DNA of 64,000 bases from Pseudomonadota bacterium (GTDB lineage: Bacteria > Pseudomonadota > Gammaproteobacteria > Steroidobacterales > Steroidobacteraceae): assembly GCA_018241505.1 (NCBI GenBank), contig JAFEDS010000004.1, positions 124,001-188,000 of the forward strand, in the 5' to 3' direction. The translations under genes were made by a program, and so were the position numbers. The notes beneath the pieces are model-generated. The model was not told the origin of the DNA. It ran no database searches and saw nothing but the letters and a program-made list of their open reading frames with translations. This document shows positions 37,090-45,819 of the stretch, piece after piece. How positions within the stretch are numbered: position 1 is the stretch's first letter; each line of letters opens with the position of its first letter.

Positions 37090-38916
37090 TTGAACGCGTC
37101 CTCCGCGTCCGTAGTGACGCCCACCTCAACGCCCCGAGTCATTACGCGATCTGAGCACATCATTTCGCGGCAGCACATTTCGCCCAACGCCTTGCGTGTC
37201 CTCTACCGCCTGCGCGACGCCGGATTCATGGCATTCCTCGTTGGCGGTTGCGTACGTGATCTCTTGATCGGCATCGAGCCCAAGGATTTCGACGTAGCCA
37301 CGGATGCGCTCCCCGAGCAGGTGCGCAAGCTTTTCCGCAACTGCCGCCTCGTCGGCCGACGCTTCCGGCTGGCCCATGTGTTTTTCGGGCGCGAAATCAT
37401 CGAGGTCGCGACGTTCCGAGCGGCAACGGCGCCGTCGCCGGGTGAGGAACCGCTGGGTGAGGCCGAAGTGGCAGTGGCGGAGGCTGCGTTGCGGGATATC
37501 GACGCCGCGCCCGGCGAGTTGAGCGGCGCGGACTCGAACGATGATCTGCTGGATGACGCCGACTCGGACGAGGGCGATGATCCATTGAGCGAGGCCGATT
37601 CGGAGGCCGTCGCCGGTGCGGGCATGGGTGAAGACACTTTGCGTATACGAGCCGCCCCGGTGGCCGTTGACGACCCATTTGATGACGATGACGCAACGGC
37701 CGAGGTTCAGGCGTTCGCAGAAGCCGATGCGCAGATCACAGGTGCCGTCAGGCGCGGCGAAGCGGGCGATGATGTCGACGACGAGGACGACGAGTTGGGG
37801 GACGACGCCGGTAACCCTCAGCCTGTAGTTGTGCCGCGCCGTGCTCGACGGTACGAGCAACGCTCCGCCATGGCGAATGGCGATGAAAGCGCGGCTGACC
37901 TGGACGTCGATCCGAACGCTGAGCGTATGTTCGACGAGACCGGGCGGATTCTGCGCGACAACGTGTACGGCACGATTGACGCGGATGTTTGGCGTCGCGA
38001 TCTCACGGCAAATGCTCTTTATTACAACATCGCCGACTTTTCCATCTGGGACTATGTCGGGGGCTTCGAGGACATTGCGACCCGCAAGCTCAAGTTGATT
38101 GGTGACCCTGAGACGCGGTTCCGCGAGGATCCGGTCCGGATGCTGCGTGCGGCCCGATTCGAGGCCAAGCTGGGATTTGAGATCGATCCCACCACATCCG
38201 AGCCGATTGCGCGTCTGAAGGCGCTCATGGGCGGCGTTCCGCCCGCCCGGTTGTTTGATGAAACTCTGAAACTGTTTCTGACCGGGCATGGCCGCAAGAG
38301 CTTCGAGGTCTTGCGCAAGCGCGGGTTGCTGTCGGCCCTGCTGCCGACGGTGGATGATTATTTCAACAGGCATCCGGGCAGCCTCGTTGAGCAGCTCGTC
38401 ATGCGCGGCCTGGAAAATACGGATGCCCGCGTGATGGCGGACCGACCGGTTACACCGACCTTTCTGTTTGCACTGCTGCTGTACGGACCGATTGCCACGA
38501 TCATCGAGTCCACGCCGCCGGAACGCTGGCATGAGCTGTCGACCATCCTCGATGCCTGCGACCGTGCGGCCAGACAGGTTCAATCTCACATCACCCTTCC
38601 GAAGAGATTCTCTTTGGGGATGCGTGAAATGTTCGCTCTGCAACCGCGCCTGGAGCATCCGCGTGGGCGGCGGGCACTGCGAGTCCTCGAGCATCCGCGA
38701 TTCCGGGCGGCATACGACCTGTTGCTGTTGCGAGCGGAGTTTGGAATGGCTCCCACTGAGATCACCGAGTGGTGGACCAAGGTGCAGGAAGTCTCCGCAG
38801 AAGAACGCGCCAGGATGGCGGATGCATTGACGGGCCAGTCGCTGCGGTCAGAAGGTGCGCCGCGCCGCGGTGGCCGCCGACGCCGCCGTCGCCGCGGTCC
38901 GTCGAATTCCGGCTGA
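37090..38916 (+). CDS. pcnB: Poly(A) polymerase I with a large acidic insertion
   Basis: PcnB adds poly(A) tails that promote RNA decay. The head domain has LVGGCVRDLLIG and the metal-binding aspartates Asp66/Asp68 in EPKDFDVATDA, then LFRNCRLVGRRFRLAHVFFG. After VATFR (residue 110) a stretch of about 175 residues, rich in Asp, Glu and Ala with runs such as DDVDDEDDELGDD, precedes RDNVYGTIDADVWRRDLTANALYYN, where E. coli PcnB has only some 30 residues. The C terminus is very basic (RRGGRRRRRRRG). TTG 37090 or GTG 37114 are possible starts. Total 608 residues against about 465 in E. coli. Confidence 0.92.
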   Translation: MNASSASVVTPTSTPRVITRSEHIISRQHISPNALRVLYRLRDAGFMAFLVGGCVRDLLIGIEPKDFDVATDALPEQVRKLFRNCRLVGRRFRLAHVFFGREIIEVATFRAATAPSPGEEPLGEAEVAVAEAALRDIDAAPGELSGADSNDDLLDDADSDEGDDPLSEADSEAVAGAGMGEDTLRIRAAPVAVDDPFDDDDATAEVQAFAEADAQITGAVRRGEAGDDVDDEDDELGDDAGNPQPVVVPRRARRYEQRSAMANGDESAADLDVDPNAERMFDETGRILRDNVYGTIDADVWRRDLTANALYYNIADFSIWDYVGGFEDIATRKLKLIGDPETRFREDPVRMLRAARFEAKLGFEIDPTTSEPIARLKALMGGVPPARLFDETLKLFLTGHGRKSFEVLRKRGLLSALLPTVDDYFNRHPGSLVEQLVMRGLENTDARVMADRPVTPTFLFALLLYGPIATIIESTPPERWHELSTILDACDRAARQVQSHITLPKRFSLGMREMFALQPRLEHPRGRRALRVLEHPRFRAAYDLLLLRAEFGMAPTEITEWWTKVQEVSAEERARMADALTGQSLRSEGAPRRGGRRRRRRRGPSNSG

Positions 38917-38939
38917 CCCCCGCACGTCTGTCTGCAGCT

Positions 38940-39605
38940 ATGACAACAGCGTCCAGCGAGCCCGCACATAAGTTCATTGTGGTGGAAGGCCCCATCGGCG
39001 TGGGCAAGACCAGTCTTGCGCGACGTCTATGCACCAGCCTCAGTGCGGAAGCCGTGTTGGAGCAGGCGTCCGAAAATCCATTCTTGGAGCGCTTCTACCG
39101 CAATCCGCGTGCCGGTGCGCTGCCCACCCAGTTGTATTTTCTGTTTCAGCGTGCCCAGCAGCTTTCCGCTCTGAAGCAGCAGGACCTGTTTGCTCCGGTG
39201 CGGGTCGGCGACTACCTGCTGGACAAGGATCGGCTGTTTGCGCGAGTGACTCTCGATGATGCCGAGTACGCGCTGTACGAGCAGGTCTACACCAAGCTCG
39301 ATATTCAAGCACCGAAGCCCGACCTGGTGGTGTACCTGCAGGCCCCGGTCGATGTCCTGCTCGAGCGAATCGGCAAACGCGGCATCGGCTACGAGCAGCA
39401 CATCGAGCGGCAGTACCTGGAGCGCTTGAACGAAGCGTATGCGCGCTTCTTTCACGAGTTCGAAGCGGCGCCACTGCTCATTGTAAACGCGGCGGCCATT
39501 GATCCGATCAACAACCAGTCGGACTACGACGAGCTGCTGGCGGCGATTCAGCGGATGAAGCGCGGCCGCCTCTACTACAATCCGCTGCGCAGCCGCAGCC
39601 TCTGA
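38940..39605 (+). CDS. Deoxynucleoside kinase-family protein
   Basis: The 221-residue protein has a P-loop (VEGPIGVGKTSLARRL), the QLYFLFQRAQQL helix and DYLLDKDRLFARVTL, as in dGK/dCK-type deoxynucleoside kinases. It would phosphorylate deoxynucleosides in salvage. The start ATG 38940 lies 23 bases after pcnB. In many gammaproteobacteria this slot between pcnB and panB is held by folK, so the kinase is a local substitution. Confidence 0.88.
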   Translation: MTTASSEPAHKFIVVEGPIGVGKTSLARRLCTSLSAEAVLEQASENPFLERFYRNPRAGALPTQLYFLFQRAQQLSALKQQDLFAPVRVGDYLLDKDRLFARVTLDDAEYALYEQVYTKLDIQAPKPDLVVYLQAPVDVLLERIGKRGIGYEQHIERQYLERLNEAYARFFHEFEAAPLLIVNAAAIDPINNQSDYDELLAAIQRMKRGRLYYNPLRSRSL

Positions 39606-39622
39606 AGCGGCCAAGGGGACTC

Positions 39623-40450
39623 ATGTACACACACCTGCAACTTCGCGGTTCCGACCGGCCGCCGGTGACTTTGAGCACCCTCGCCAAAATGAAGGAAGAC
39701 GGCCGGAAGATCGCCAGCCTGACCTGCTACGACGCCAGTTTTGCGGTGCTGCTGGATTCGGCTGACGTTGATGTTGTATTGGTCGGCGACTCGTTGGGGA
39801 TGGTGATCCAGGGATATGACACGACGGTCCCCGTGACCATGAACGATGTCATCTATCACTGCCGCGCAGTTGCCCGCGGCTTGCATCGGCCCTTCCTGAT
39901 GGCTGACCTGCCGTTCATGAGCTATCCATCGAAGGCGGAGGCCCTGAGCAACTCCGTGCGCCTGATGCAGGAAGGCGGCGCGAAAATGATCAAGTTGGAA
40001 AGCGGCGCCACGCAGATCGAGATTGTTGAGTTCCTCGCGGCACATGACATTGCCGTGTGCGCGCACCTGGGGCTGAAGCCTCAGTCGGTACACAAGACCG
40101 GTGGTTTCCGCGTGCAGGGACGCGCTGACGATGCGGCGGAGCTGATGATTGCCAACGCCAAGCGGCTCGAATCGGCCGGCGCCGACATTGTGCTGCTGGA
40201 GTGCATCCCGTCCGCGCTCGGCAAACAGATTACCGAGGAGCTGCATGTTCCCGTGATCGGCATTGGCGCGGGACCCGACACGGACGGCCAGATTCTCGTC
40301 CTCTATGACATTCTCGATATCACGACGGGACGCAAGCCGCGCTTTGTGCAGAACTTCATGCAGGGCGCGGGCAGCAACCAGGAAGCGCTTGCCAACTATG
40401 TGAAGGCGGTGAGAGAAGTTCGGTACCCGGCCGCCGAGCACGAGTTCTGA
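39623..40450 (+). CDS. panB: 3-methyl-2-oxobutanoate hydroxymethyltransferase
   Basis: PanB makes ketopantoate from 2-oxoisovalerate using 5,10-methylene-THF, in pantothenate/CoA synthesis. VVLVGDSLGMVIQG, AVCAHLGLKPQSVHKTGGFRVQG and VIGIGAGPDTDGQILVLYD are diagnostic. The 275-residue length is standard. Its stop overlaps the panC start (TGATG). Confidence 0.96.
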   Translation: MYTHLQLRGSDRPPVTLSTLAKMKEDGRKIASLTCYDASFAVLLDSADVDVVLVGDSLGMVIQGYDTTVPVTMNDVIYHCRAVARGLHRPFLMADLPFMSYPSKAEALSNSVRLMQEGGAKMIKLESGATQIEIVEFLAAHDIAVCAHLGLKPQSVHKTGGFRVQGRADDAAELMIANAKRLESAGADIVLLECIPSALGKQITEELHVPVIGIGAGPDTDGQILVLYDILDITTGRKPRFVQNFMQGAGSNQEALANYVKAVREVRYPAAEHEF

Positions 40451-41298
40451 TGGAGACTGTCACCACCATTGCGGCCGTTCATGCGCGCGTGCGCGCCTGG
40501 CACAAGGAAGGATTGCGGGTTGCATTCGTTCCCACAATGGGCAACCTGCATCCCGGCCACGTCAGTCTGATTGAAGCGGCCCGCCGCCACGGCGAGCGCT
40601 TCGTGGCCAGCATTTTCGTCAACCCGATGCAGTTCGGGCCGAACGAAGACTTCGCGCACTATCCGCGCACGCCGACACAGGATGAACGGATGTTGGCCGA
40701 AGCGGGCTGCAACCTGATGTTCATGCCGGATGTGGCTGAGATCTATCCGAATGGCGCCGAGCGGGCGACGCGCATCGATGTGCCGGGCCTGTCACGGATT
40801 CTGTGCGGCGAGTTCCGGCCCGGTCATTTCGAGGGCGTGGCGACGATTGTTGCCAAGTTGTTCCACATCGTCGAGCCCGATGTGGCCGTGTTTGGCGAGA
40901 AGGACTTCCAGCAGTTGACGGTGATCCGACGGATGGTGGCGGATTTGTGTATCCCCGTGCAGGTGATCGGGGCTCCGACGGTCAGGGATGCGGATGGGTT
41001 GGCGATGAGTTCCCGCAATCAATACCTGACGCCGCAAGAGCGCGCGCTTGCACCCCGTATCTACGAAATTCTGACGGCGACGGCGAAGCGGCTTCAGGCG
41101 GGCGACAACGAGTTCGCAAGCATGGAGCGTGCGGGCTGCCAGGCGCTGGAGGCGGCAGGATTCAAGCCGGACTATTTCGCAGTCAGGCAGGCGGTGGATT
41201 TGAGTGCGCCCAAGCCGGACACGAGTCACCTGGTGGTGTTGACCGCGGCGCGGTTGGGCAAGGCACGGTTGATAGACAACGTGCAGGTGAGGCGCTGA
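40450..41298 (+). CDS. panC: Pantothenate synthetase
   Basis: PanC joins pantoate and beta-alanine with ATP. It shows VAFVPTMGNLHPGHVSLIEAA (HIGH-like motif), FVNPMQFGPNEDF, VFGEKDFQQLTVIRRMV and GLAMSSRNQYL, all typical. Length 282 is normal. It is coupled to panB; panD is not in the window. Confidence 0.96.
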   Translation: METVTTIAAVHARVRAWHKEGLRVAFVPTMGNLHPGHVSLIEAARRHGERFVASIFVNPMQFGPNEDFAHYPRTPTQDERMLAEAGCNLMFMPDVAEIYPNGAERATRIDVPGLSRILCGEFRPGHFEGVATIVAKLFHIVEPDVAVFGEKDFQQLTVIRRMVADLCIPVQVIGAPTVRDADGLAMSSRNQYLTPQERALAPRIYEILTATAKRLQAGDNEFASMERAGCQALEAAGFKPDYFAVRQAVDLSAPKPDTSHLVVLTAARLGKARLIDNVQVRR

Positions 41299-41304
41299 GG
41301 CGCC

Positions 41305-42369
41305 TCAGGCGCCATGGCGCGCCAACGCCCACTCCACGTGCTCCCTCACCAACGCCGACGAATCCTCGCACCGCGCACGCAGCGCAGCAATCACATCGGT
41401 TGAGGTCGGCGCGTTGCCCAACGCAACGGCAATATTCCGCGACCAGCGCTCATATCCGATCCGATAAATCGCCGATCCCCGCATCCGCTCGTCAAACTCC
41501 GCCTGCGTCCAGGCAAACAACTGCGTGAGCTGCGTTGCATCCAGCCGGTGGCGCACCTTGAAATCCGGATGCGCCGCCGCCTGGGCAAACTTGTTCCACG
41601 GGCACACGAGCTGACAATCATCACACCCATAGATCCGGTTGCCGAGCGCGGGACGCAGCTCGGGCGGAATCGCGCTTTTGTGCTCAATGGTGAGATAGGA
41701 AATACATCGCCGTGCATCCAACTGGTGGGGCGCGACAATCGCACCCGTTGGACACGCCGGAATGCACGCCGAGCAGGTGCCGCAATGCGCGGTCGCAGCT
41801 TCATCCACGGGCAAAGGCAGGTCGGTGAGGAGCTCCCCGATGAAAAACCACGAGCCGGCATCGCGGGCGATCAGGTTGGTGTGTTTGCCGATCCAACCGA
41901 GGCCCGCGTTGCGGGCAAAGGCTTTCTCCAGCACCGGCGCGCTGTCGACACAAACACGGTAACCGAACGGGCCGATGCGCCGGGCTGTTGCTTCCGCCAG
42001 GCGCGCGAGCGCTTGCCGCATGACCTTGTGATAGTCGCGTCCCAGCGCATACCGCGAGATGTATCCGAGGGTTGAGTCAGCCAGCACCGCTTCGGCATCC
42101 GCACTATCACCGGGCCAATAATCCATTCGCACGCTGAGCACACGTACAGTGCCCGGCGCCAGTTCCTGCGGGCGCGTCCGCATGGATCCATGCCGTTGCA
42201 TGTATTCCATTTCGCCATGATAGCCGGCCGCGAGCCAACTCAGCAGGTGCCGTGCATCTTCGGGGATCTCGACACTGGCAACACCCAGTCGACTGAAGCC
42301 GAGGGCGCGGGCGCCCTCGATCAGCGACTGCTTTGTGGCGTAGAGGTCAAGAATTTCAAACTCCTTCAT
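41305..42369 (-). CDS. queG: Epoxyqueuosine reductase
   Basis: QueG reduces epoxyqueuosine to queuosine in tRNA, using cobalamin and two [4Fe-4S] clusters. The clusters are held by CGTCSACIPACPTG and CDDCQLVCPWN. The family motif DSAPVLEKAFARNAGLGWIGKHTNLI is present. A C-terminal HEAT-like segment follows (VREHVEWALARHG). I start it at ATG 42369 (MKEFEILDLYATKQSL), the last ATG before the divergent nnrED gene. Confidence 0.94.
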   Translation of the reverse strand: MKEFEILDLYATKQSLIEGARALGFSRLGVASVEIPEDARHLLSWLAAGYHGEMEYMQRHGSMRTRPQELAPGTVRVLSVRMDYWPGDSADAEAVLADSTLGYISRYALGRDYHKVMRQALARLAEATARRIGPFGYRVCVDSAPVLEKAFARNAGLGWIGKHTNLIARDAGSWFFIGELLTDLPLPVDEAATAHCGTCSACIPACPTGAIVAPHQLDARRCISYLTIEHKSAIPPELRPALGNRIYGCDDCQLVCPWNKFAQAAAHPDFKVRHRLDATQLTQLFAWTQAEFDERMRGSAIYRIGYERWSRNIAVALGNAPTSTDVIAALRARCEDSSALVREHVEWALARHGA

Positions 42370-42401
42370 GGCGAAGCCGCCGCTGTCAGTATAATCACCC
42401 C

Positions 42402-43880
42402 ATGGCGCTGCCGATTGCACTCTACTCAACGTCACAAGTTCGCGCGCTCGATGCTCATGCCATCGATGTGCAAGGCATTCCCGGCTACACGTTGATGAAA
42501 CGTGCCGGCGAAGCCGCTCTCAGATATCTGCGTACGCGCTGGCCAATGGCTCATCGCATCGTGATTGTGTGCGGCGGAGGAAACAACGGCGGTGATGGCT
42601 ATGTTTTGGGCCGTTTCGCCCAAGCCGCTGGGCTGACGGTCGCGGTGCTGTCGGCGGTGGCACCCGATGAGCTGAAGGGCGATGCGCGCCAGGCCTGCGA
42701 TGACTTTCGCGGCAGCGGCGGACAGCTACGGCCTTTCTCTCAGGAACTGTTGCGCGAAGGCGAGGTGATTGTCGATGCGCTGCTGGGCACCGGCGTCAAG
42801 GGCGCTGCCCGGCCCGAAATTGCAAAAGTCATCACCCGGATCAACTCGGCGGGCAGGCCGATATTCGCGCTCGACGTACCGTCGGGCCTCGACAGTGACA
42901 CGGGGGTGCCGCTCGGAGAAACCGTGCGCGCCGACTGCACTGTCACGTTTGTAGGACTGAAGACGGGTTTGTTCATCGGCGACGGTCCTGAGTTTGCCGG
43001 AACCGTGTTTTTCGATGATCTCGAAGTCGTGGCCCCTCAGGCCAAGGGTTTCGAGCCGCGGCTCGAGCGCATCATGGAGACGGAAATCCTCCAGGCGCTG
43101 CCGCGGCGCCGCCGCTCTTCCAACAAGGGCGACTTCGGCCGCGTGCTGATAGTCGGCAGCGGTCCCGGCTTTCCCGGTGCCGCGCGCCTGGCGGGTGAGG
43201 CGTGTTTGCGCGTCGGTGCCGGGTTGGTCACTGTTGCCGTTGCACCGGAAAACGTGGCGCCGATTTCCGCGGGCCGTCCGGAGTTAATCTGCCTGGCGTT
43301 GGTTCACCAGGGCGAGCTCGAGGACGCCATTGAGCGCGCCGATGTCATTGCCATCGGCCCCGGACTCGGACGCACTGATTGGGCGCGTAAAGCGCTCACG
43401 GCGGTACTGAATTCCCGCAAGCCGCTGGTGATCGATGCGGATGCACTGAATCTCGTGGCCGAAGCGGGCACCCGTGCTCGTGACAACTGGATATTGACGC
43501 CTCACCCGGGCGAGGCCGGGCGATTGCTGGGTATCAAGACGGATGATGTGCAGAACGACCGTCTTGCGGCCCTCGAACATTTGATTGAGCGTTATCACGG
43601 AACAATTGTGCTGAAGGGCGCGGGGACCTTGGTAGGTACGGCCAACCGGATTCCGGCACTCTGTGAGCGGGGCAACCCGGGCATGGCGACTGCTGGAACC
43701 GGAGATGTACTGACCGGCGCTGTTGCGGGAATCCTTGCCCAGTGCCCCGATACGTCATTAGCCGCCAGGGTTGGTGTATTTGTGCACGCGATGGCGGGCG
43801 ATGCTGCAGCGCGGGGCGGTGAGCGGGGATTGCTCGCGAGTGACCTCACGCGTGAGTTACACAACTGCGTAAACCGTTAG
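42402..43880 (+). CDS. Bifunctional NAD(P)HX epimerase / ADP-dependent dehydratase
   Basis: This YjeF-type fusion repairs hydrated NAD(P)H. The N-terminal epimerase domain has VCGGGNNGGDGYVLGR and LDVPSGLDSDTG. The C-terminal dehydratase domain has AIGPGLGR, VIDADALNLVA, LTPHPGEAGRLLG and NPGMATAGTGDVLTGAVAGIL. Length 492 is standard. TATAAT at 42390-42395 may be its -10 box. It precedes tsaE as in many gammaproteobacteria. Confidence 0.95.
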   Translation: MALPIALYSTSQVRALDAHAIDVQGIPGYTLMKRAGEAALRYLRTRWPMAHRIVIVCGGGNNGGDGYVLGRFAQAAGLTVAVLSAVAPDELKGDARQACDDFRGSGGQLRPFSQELLREGEVIVDALLGTGVKGAARPEIAKVITRINSAGRPIFALDVPSGLDSDTGVPLGETVRADCTVTFVGLKTGLFIGDGPEFAGTVFFDDLEVVAPQAKGFEPRLERIMETEILQALPRRRRSSNKGDFGRVLIVGSGPGFPGAARLAGEACLRVGAGLVTVAVAPENVAPISAGRPELICLALVHQGELEDAIERADVIAIGPGLGRTDWARKALTAVLNSRKPLVIDADALNLVAEAGTRARDNWILTPHPGEAGRLLGIKTDDVQNDRLAALEHLIERYHGTIVLKGAGTLVGTANRIPALCERGNPGMATAGTGDVLTGAVAGILAQCPDTSLAARVGVFVHAMAGDAAARGGERGLLASDLTRELHNCVNR

Positions 43881-43915
43881 CCTGGCTGGCAAAAACCGCT
43901 GACGATACTGAGGCC

Positions 43916-44353
43916 TTGGGTGCACGGCTCGCAGCAGCGAGGCCCCCAGGCAATGCCCTTGGAATTATTTACCTCACGGGCGACCTCGGCGCAGGCAAGA
44001 CGACTTTCGCTCGCGGTTTCCTGAACGGGTGCGGAGTGAGCGGCCCGGTCAAGAGCCCGACCTACACTTTGGTCGAAATGTATGAAACCCCCGCTGTGTC
44101 CGTCATACACCTCGACCTGTATCGAATGCTCGATCCCGAAGAGCTCGACCCGCTGGGGCTGCGGGAGCTCGCGCGGCCTGGTTACCTTTGGCTGGTTGAA
44201 TGGCCGGAGCAGGGAACCGGCCGGTTGCCGCCGCCGGATCTGGTGGTGAGTCTGTCCGGCGGTTTGACTGGGCACGACATCAATGTGATCGGGGCATCCG
44301 CGTTGGGTGAATCATGGCTGTCTGGAGTTGAAAACCAACCGTCCGGAACGTAG
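43916..44353 (+). CDS. tsaE: tRNA threonylcarbamoyladenosine biosynthesis ATPase TsaE (start uncertain)
   Basis: TsaE is the small ATPase that helps TsaB/TsaD make t6A in tRNA. Walker A is TGDLGAGKTTFARGF, followed by SPTYTLVEMYE and HLDLYRM. TTG 43916 is the only start-like codon near the core, but the in-frame codons before it (back to 43856) read like a normal TsaE N terminus (AKTADDTEALGARLAAA). The true start may therefore be an unusual codon overlapping the end of the upstream gene. Confidence 0.88.
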   Translation: MGARLAAARPPGNALGIIYLTGDLGAGKTTFARGFLNGCGVSGPVKSPTYTLVEMYETPAVSVIHLDLYRMLDPEELDPLGLRELARPGYLWLVEWPEQGTGRLPPPDLVVSLSGGLTGHDINVIGASALGESWLSGVENQPSGT

Positions 44354-44382
44354 ATTACGATACAGCTTATTTCCTGAACCTC

Positions 44383-45600
44383 ATGATAAAGAAGGCGTTT
44401 CAAGTCACGAGCCTCGGGGTGCTCCTGGCTTCCAGCAGTGCCGCGATGGCCGCAAGCGCCGAGCTCCGGGAGGCTCGCCTCACGGCAACGGGGACATCTG
44501 CCCAATTGACCCTGGATGTGGCGGGCACCACGAACCAGAAGGTTTTCACGCTGGATAAGCCACGCCGAGTGGTAATTGACCTCCCACGGACGAGCATCGC
44601 CCGTGGGTTCCGTACACCTGAGGGAGAAGGGGTCGTCTCCGATATCCGGACGGGGCACCAGCTCGGCGGTACGCTTCGAATCGTTGTACGACTGAAAGCG
44701 CCAGCTCCCGCACGAAGTACATGGATGCCCGAAACCCGTCCGGGCCGACGCCAGTTGATCATCAATTTCGGCGACGCTGCTCCGGAAGCCGATACAACTC
44801 CGCGGGTAGTACGCGCACCGCACGCGCCCGCCGACTCGGACCGCGATGTCGTCATAGCAGTGGACGCGGGTCACGGCGGACAGGACCCCGGAGCTACAGG
44901 CCCGGGTGGGACGCACGAGAAAGATGTGGTGCTTCCTATCGCTCGATCGCTCGCCGAACGGATCAACAGAGAGCCGGGCATGCGGGCGGTATTAACGCGC
45001 AATCGGGATGAATTTCTGGTGTTGCGCGATCGAATCCGCCGGGCGCGCGTCGCGAAGGCCGACATGTTCATCTCGGTCCATGCCGACTCAATCGCGAACC
45101 ATGATGTAACAGGCGCTTCGGTGTATGTGTTGTCCGAGCGGGGTGCTACGAACGAAGCGGCGCGGTGGCTGGCCGAACGTGAAAACGCGGCGGACCTCAT
45201 GGGTGGCGTGTCGTTGGACGACAAGGACAACACGCTGGCGTCTGTGCTGCTGGATCTGTCCAACTCGGCGAATATCAGCGCGAGCATGACGGCCGCGCAG
45301 CGTGTGCTGACAGCACTTGATAATGTCGGGCAGGTTCGCAAGTCGCAGGTTCAACAGGCGGGATTCGTCGTGCTGAAGTCGCCGGATATTCCGTCGATGC
45401 TGGTGGAGACCGCGTATATCTCCAATCGGAGCGAAGAGACGCGGCTGAAGAGCCCGAGATATCAAGGCAATCTGGCAGACGCCATTTTTACCGGCGTCCG
45501 CAGCTACTTCGAGCAGAACCCGCCGGTGGGCACGCGCTTCGCTCAGGCCCGACGTGCCACCATCGCCAGCGTCGAAACCGCCACCGCCGATACGCACTGA
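44383..45600 (+). CDS. amiC: N-acetylmuramoyl-L-alanine amidase with AMIN domain
   Basis: The exported protein has a signal peptide (ends near SSAAMAAS), an AMIN domain (about 25-130) that binds the septum, and an Amidase_3 domain. The zinc ligands are in AVDAGHGGQDPGA, GTHEKDV and SVHADSI, and the catalytic glutamate in VETAYISN. It cleaves peptidoglycan stem peptides during cell separation. No LysM domain follows, unlike some AmiB/AmiC. Its regulator loop (about 245-300) is present. Repeat copy E follows its stop. Confidence 0.93.
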   Translation: MIKKAFQVTSLGVLLASSSAAMAASAELREARLTATGTSAQLTLDVAGTTNQKVFTLDKPRRVVIDLPRTSIARGFRTPEGEGVVSDIRTGHQLGGTLRIVVRLKAPAPARSTWMPETRPGRRQLIINFGDAAPEADTTPRVVRAPHAPADSDRDVVIAVDAGHGGQDPGATGPGGTHEKDVVLPIARSLAERINREPGMRAVLTRNRDEFLVLRDRIRRARVAKADMFISVHADSIANHDVTGASVYVLSERGATNEAARWLAERENAADLMGGVSLDDKDNTLASVLLDLSNSANISASMTAAQRVLTALDNVGQVRKSQVQQAGFVVLKSPDIPSMLVETAYISNRSEETRLKSPRYQGNLADAIFTGVRSYFEQNPPVGTRFAQARRATIASVETATADTH

Positions 45601-45605
45601 CTGAT

Positions 45606-45720
45606 TTTATTGGCGCGACACTGGCCGCGCGGAGCCCAGGTTCTCTTCCGCCAGCAAAAAGCGCGGTTTTTGCTGGCTGCGTTCGTGCAAGGCGCCTGCG
45701 TCGCGTTGGGCCGCGCGGAC
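45606..45720 (+). repeat. Intergenic structured repeat, copy E (sense to amiC)
   Basis: It starts 6 bases after the amiC stop. Hairpin 1 (45613-45630) has one A-C mismatch. Hairpin 2 (45651-45676) has arms CCAGCAAAAA and TTTTTGCTGG; compared with copy D the fourth base has changed from C to G and its partner from G to C, so pairing is kept. GGCGCCTGCGTCGCGTTGGGC then replaces the hairpin-3 block. The rest of the gap to mutL shows nothing further. Confidence 0.85.
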
Positions 45721-45819
45721 CGGTCCACTACTGCCTAGCTTCCAGCCGCGCCGCACGTCCACCCCCGGAACCGTTAGACTTCCGCTCCGTCGCCAGCCGG
45801 GCGACCGTCCTGGACCCCT

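Noticed and set aside
37126-38694. Long minus-strand open frame across pcnB
   Set aside because: It is the antisense image of the PcnB gene, which has clear catalytic motifs; the antisense product has none.
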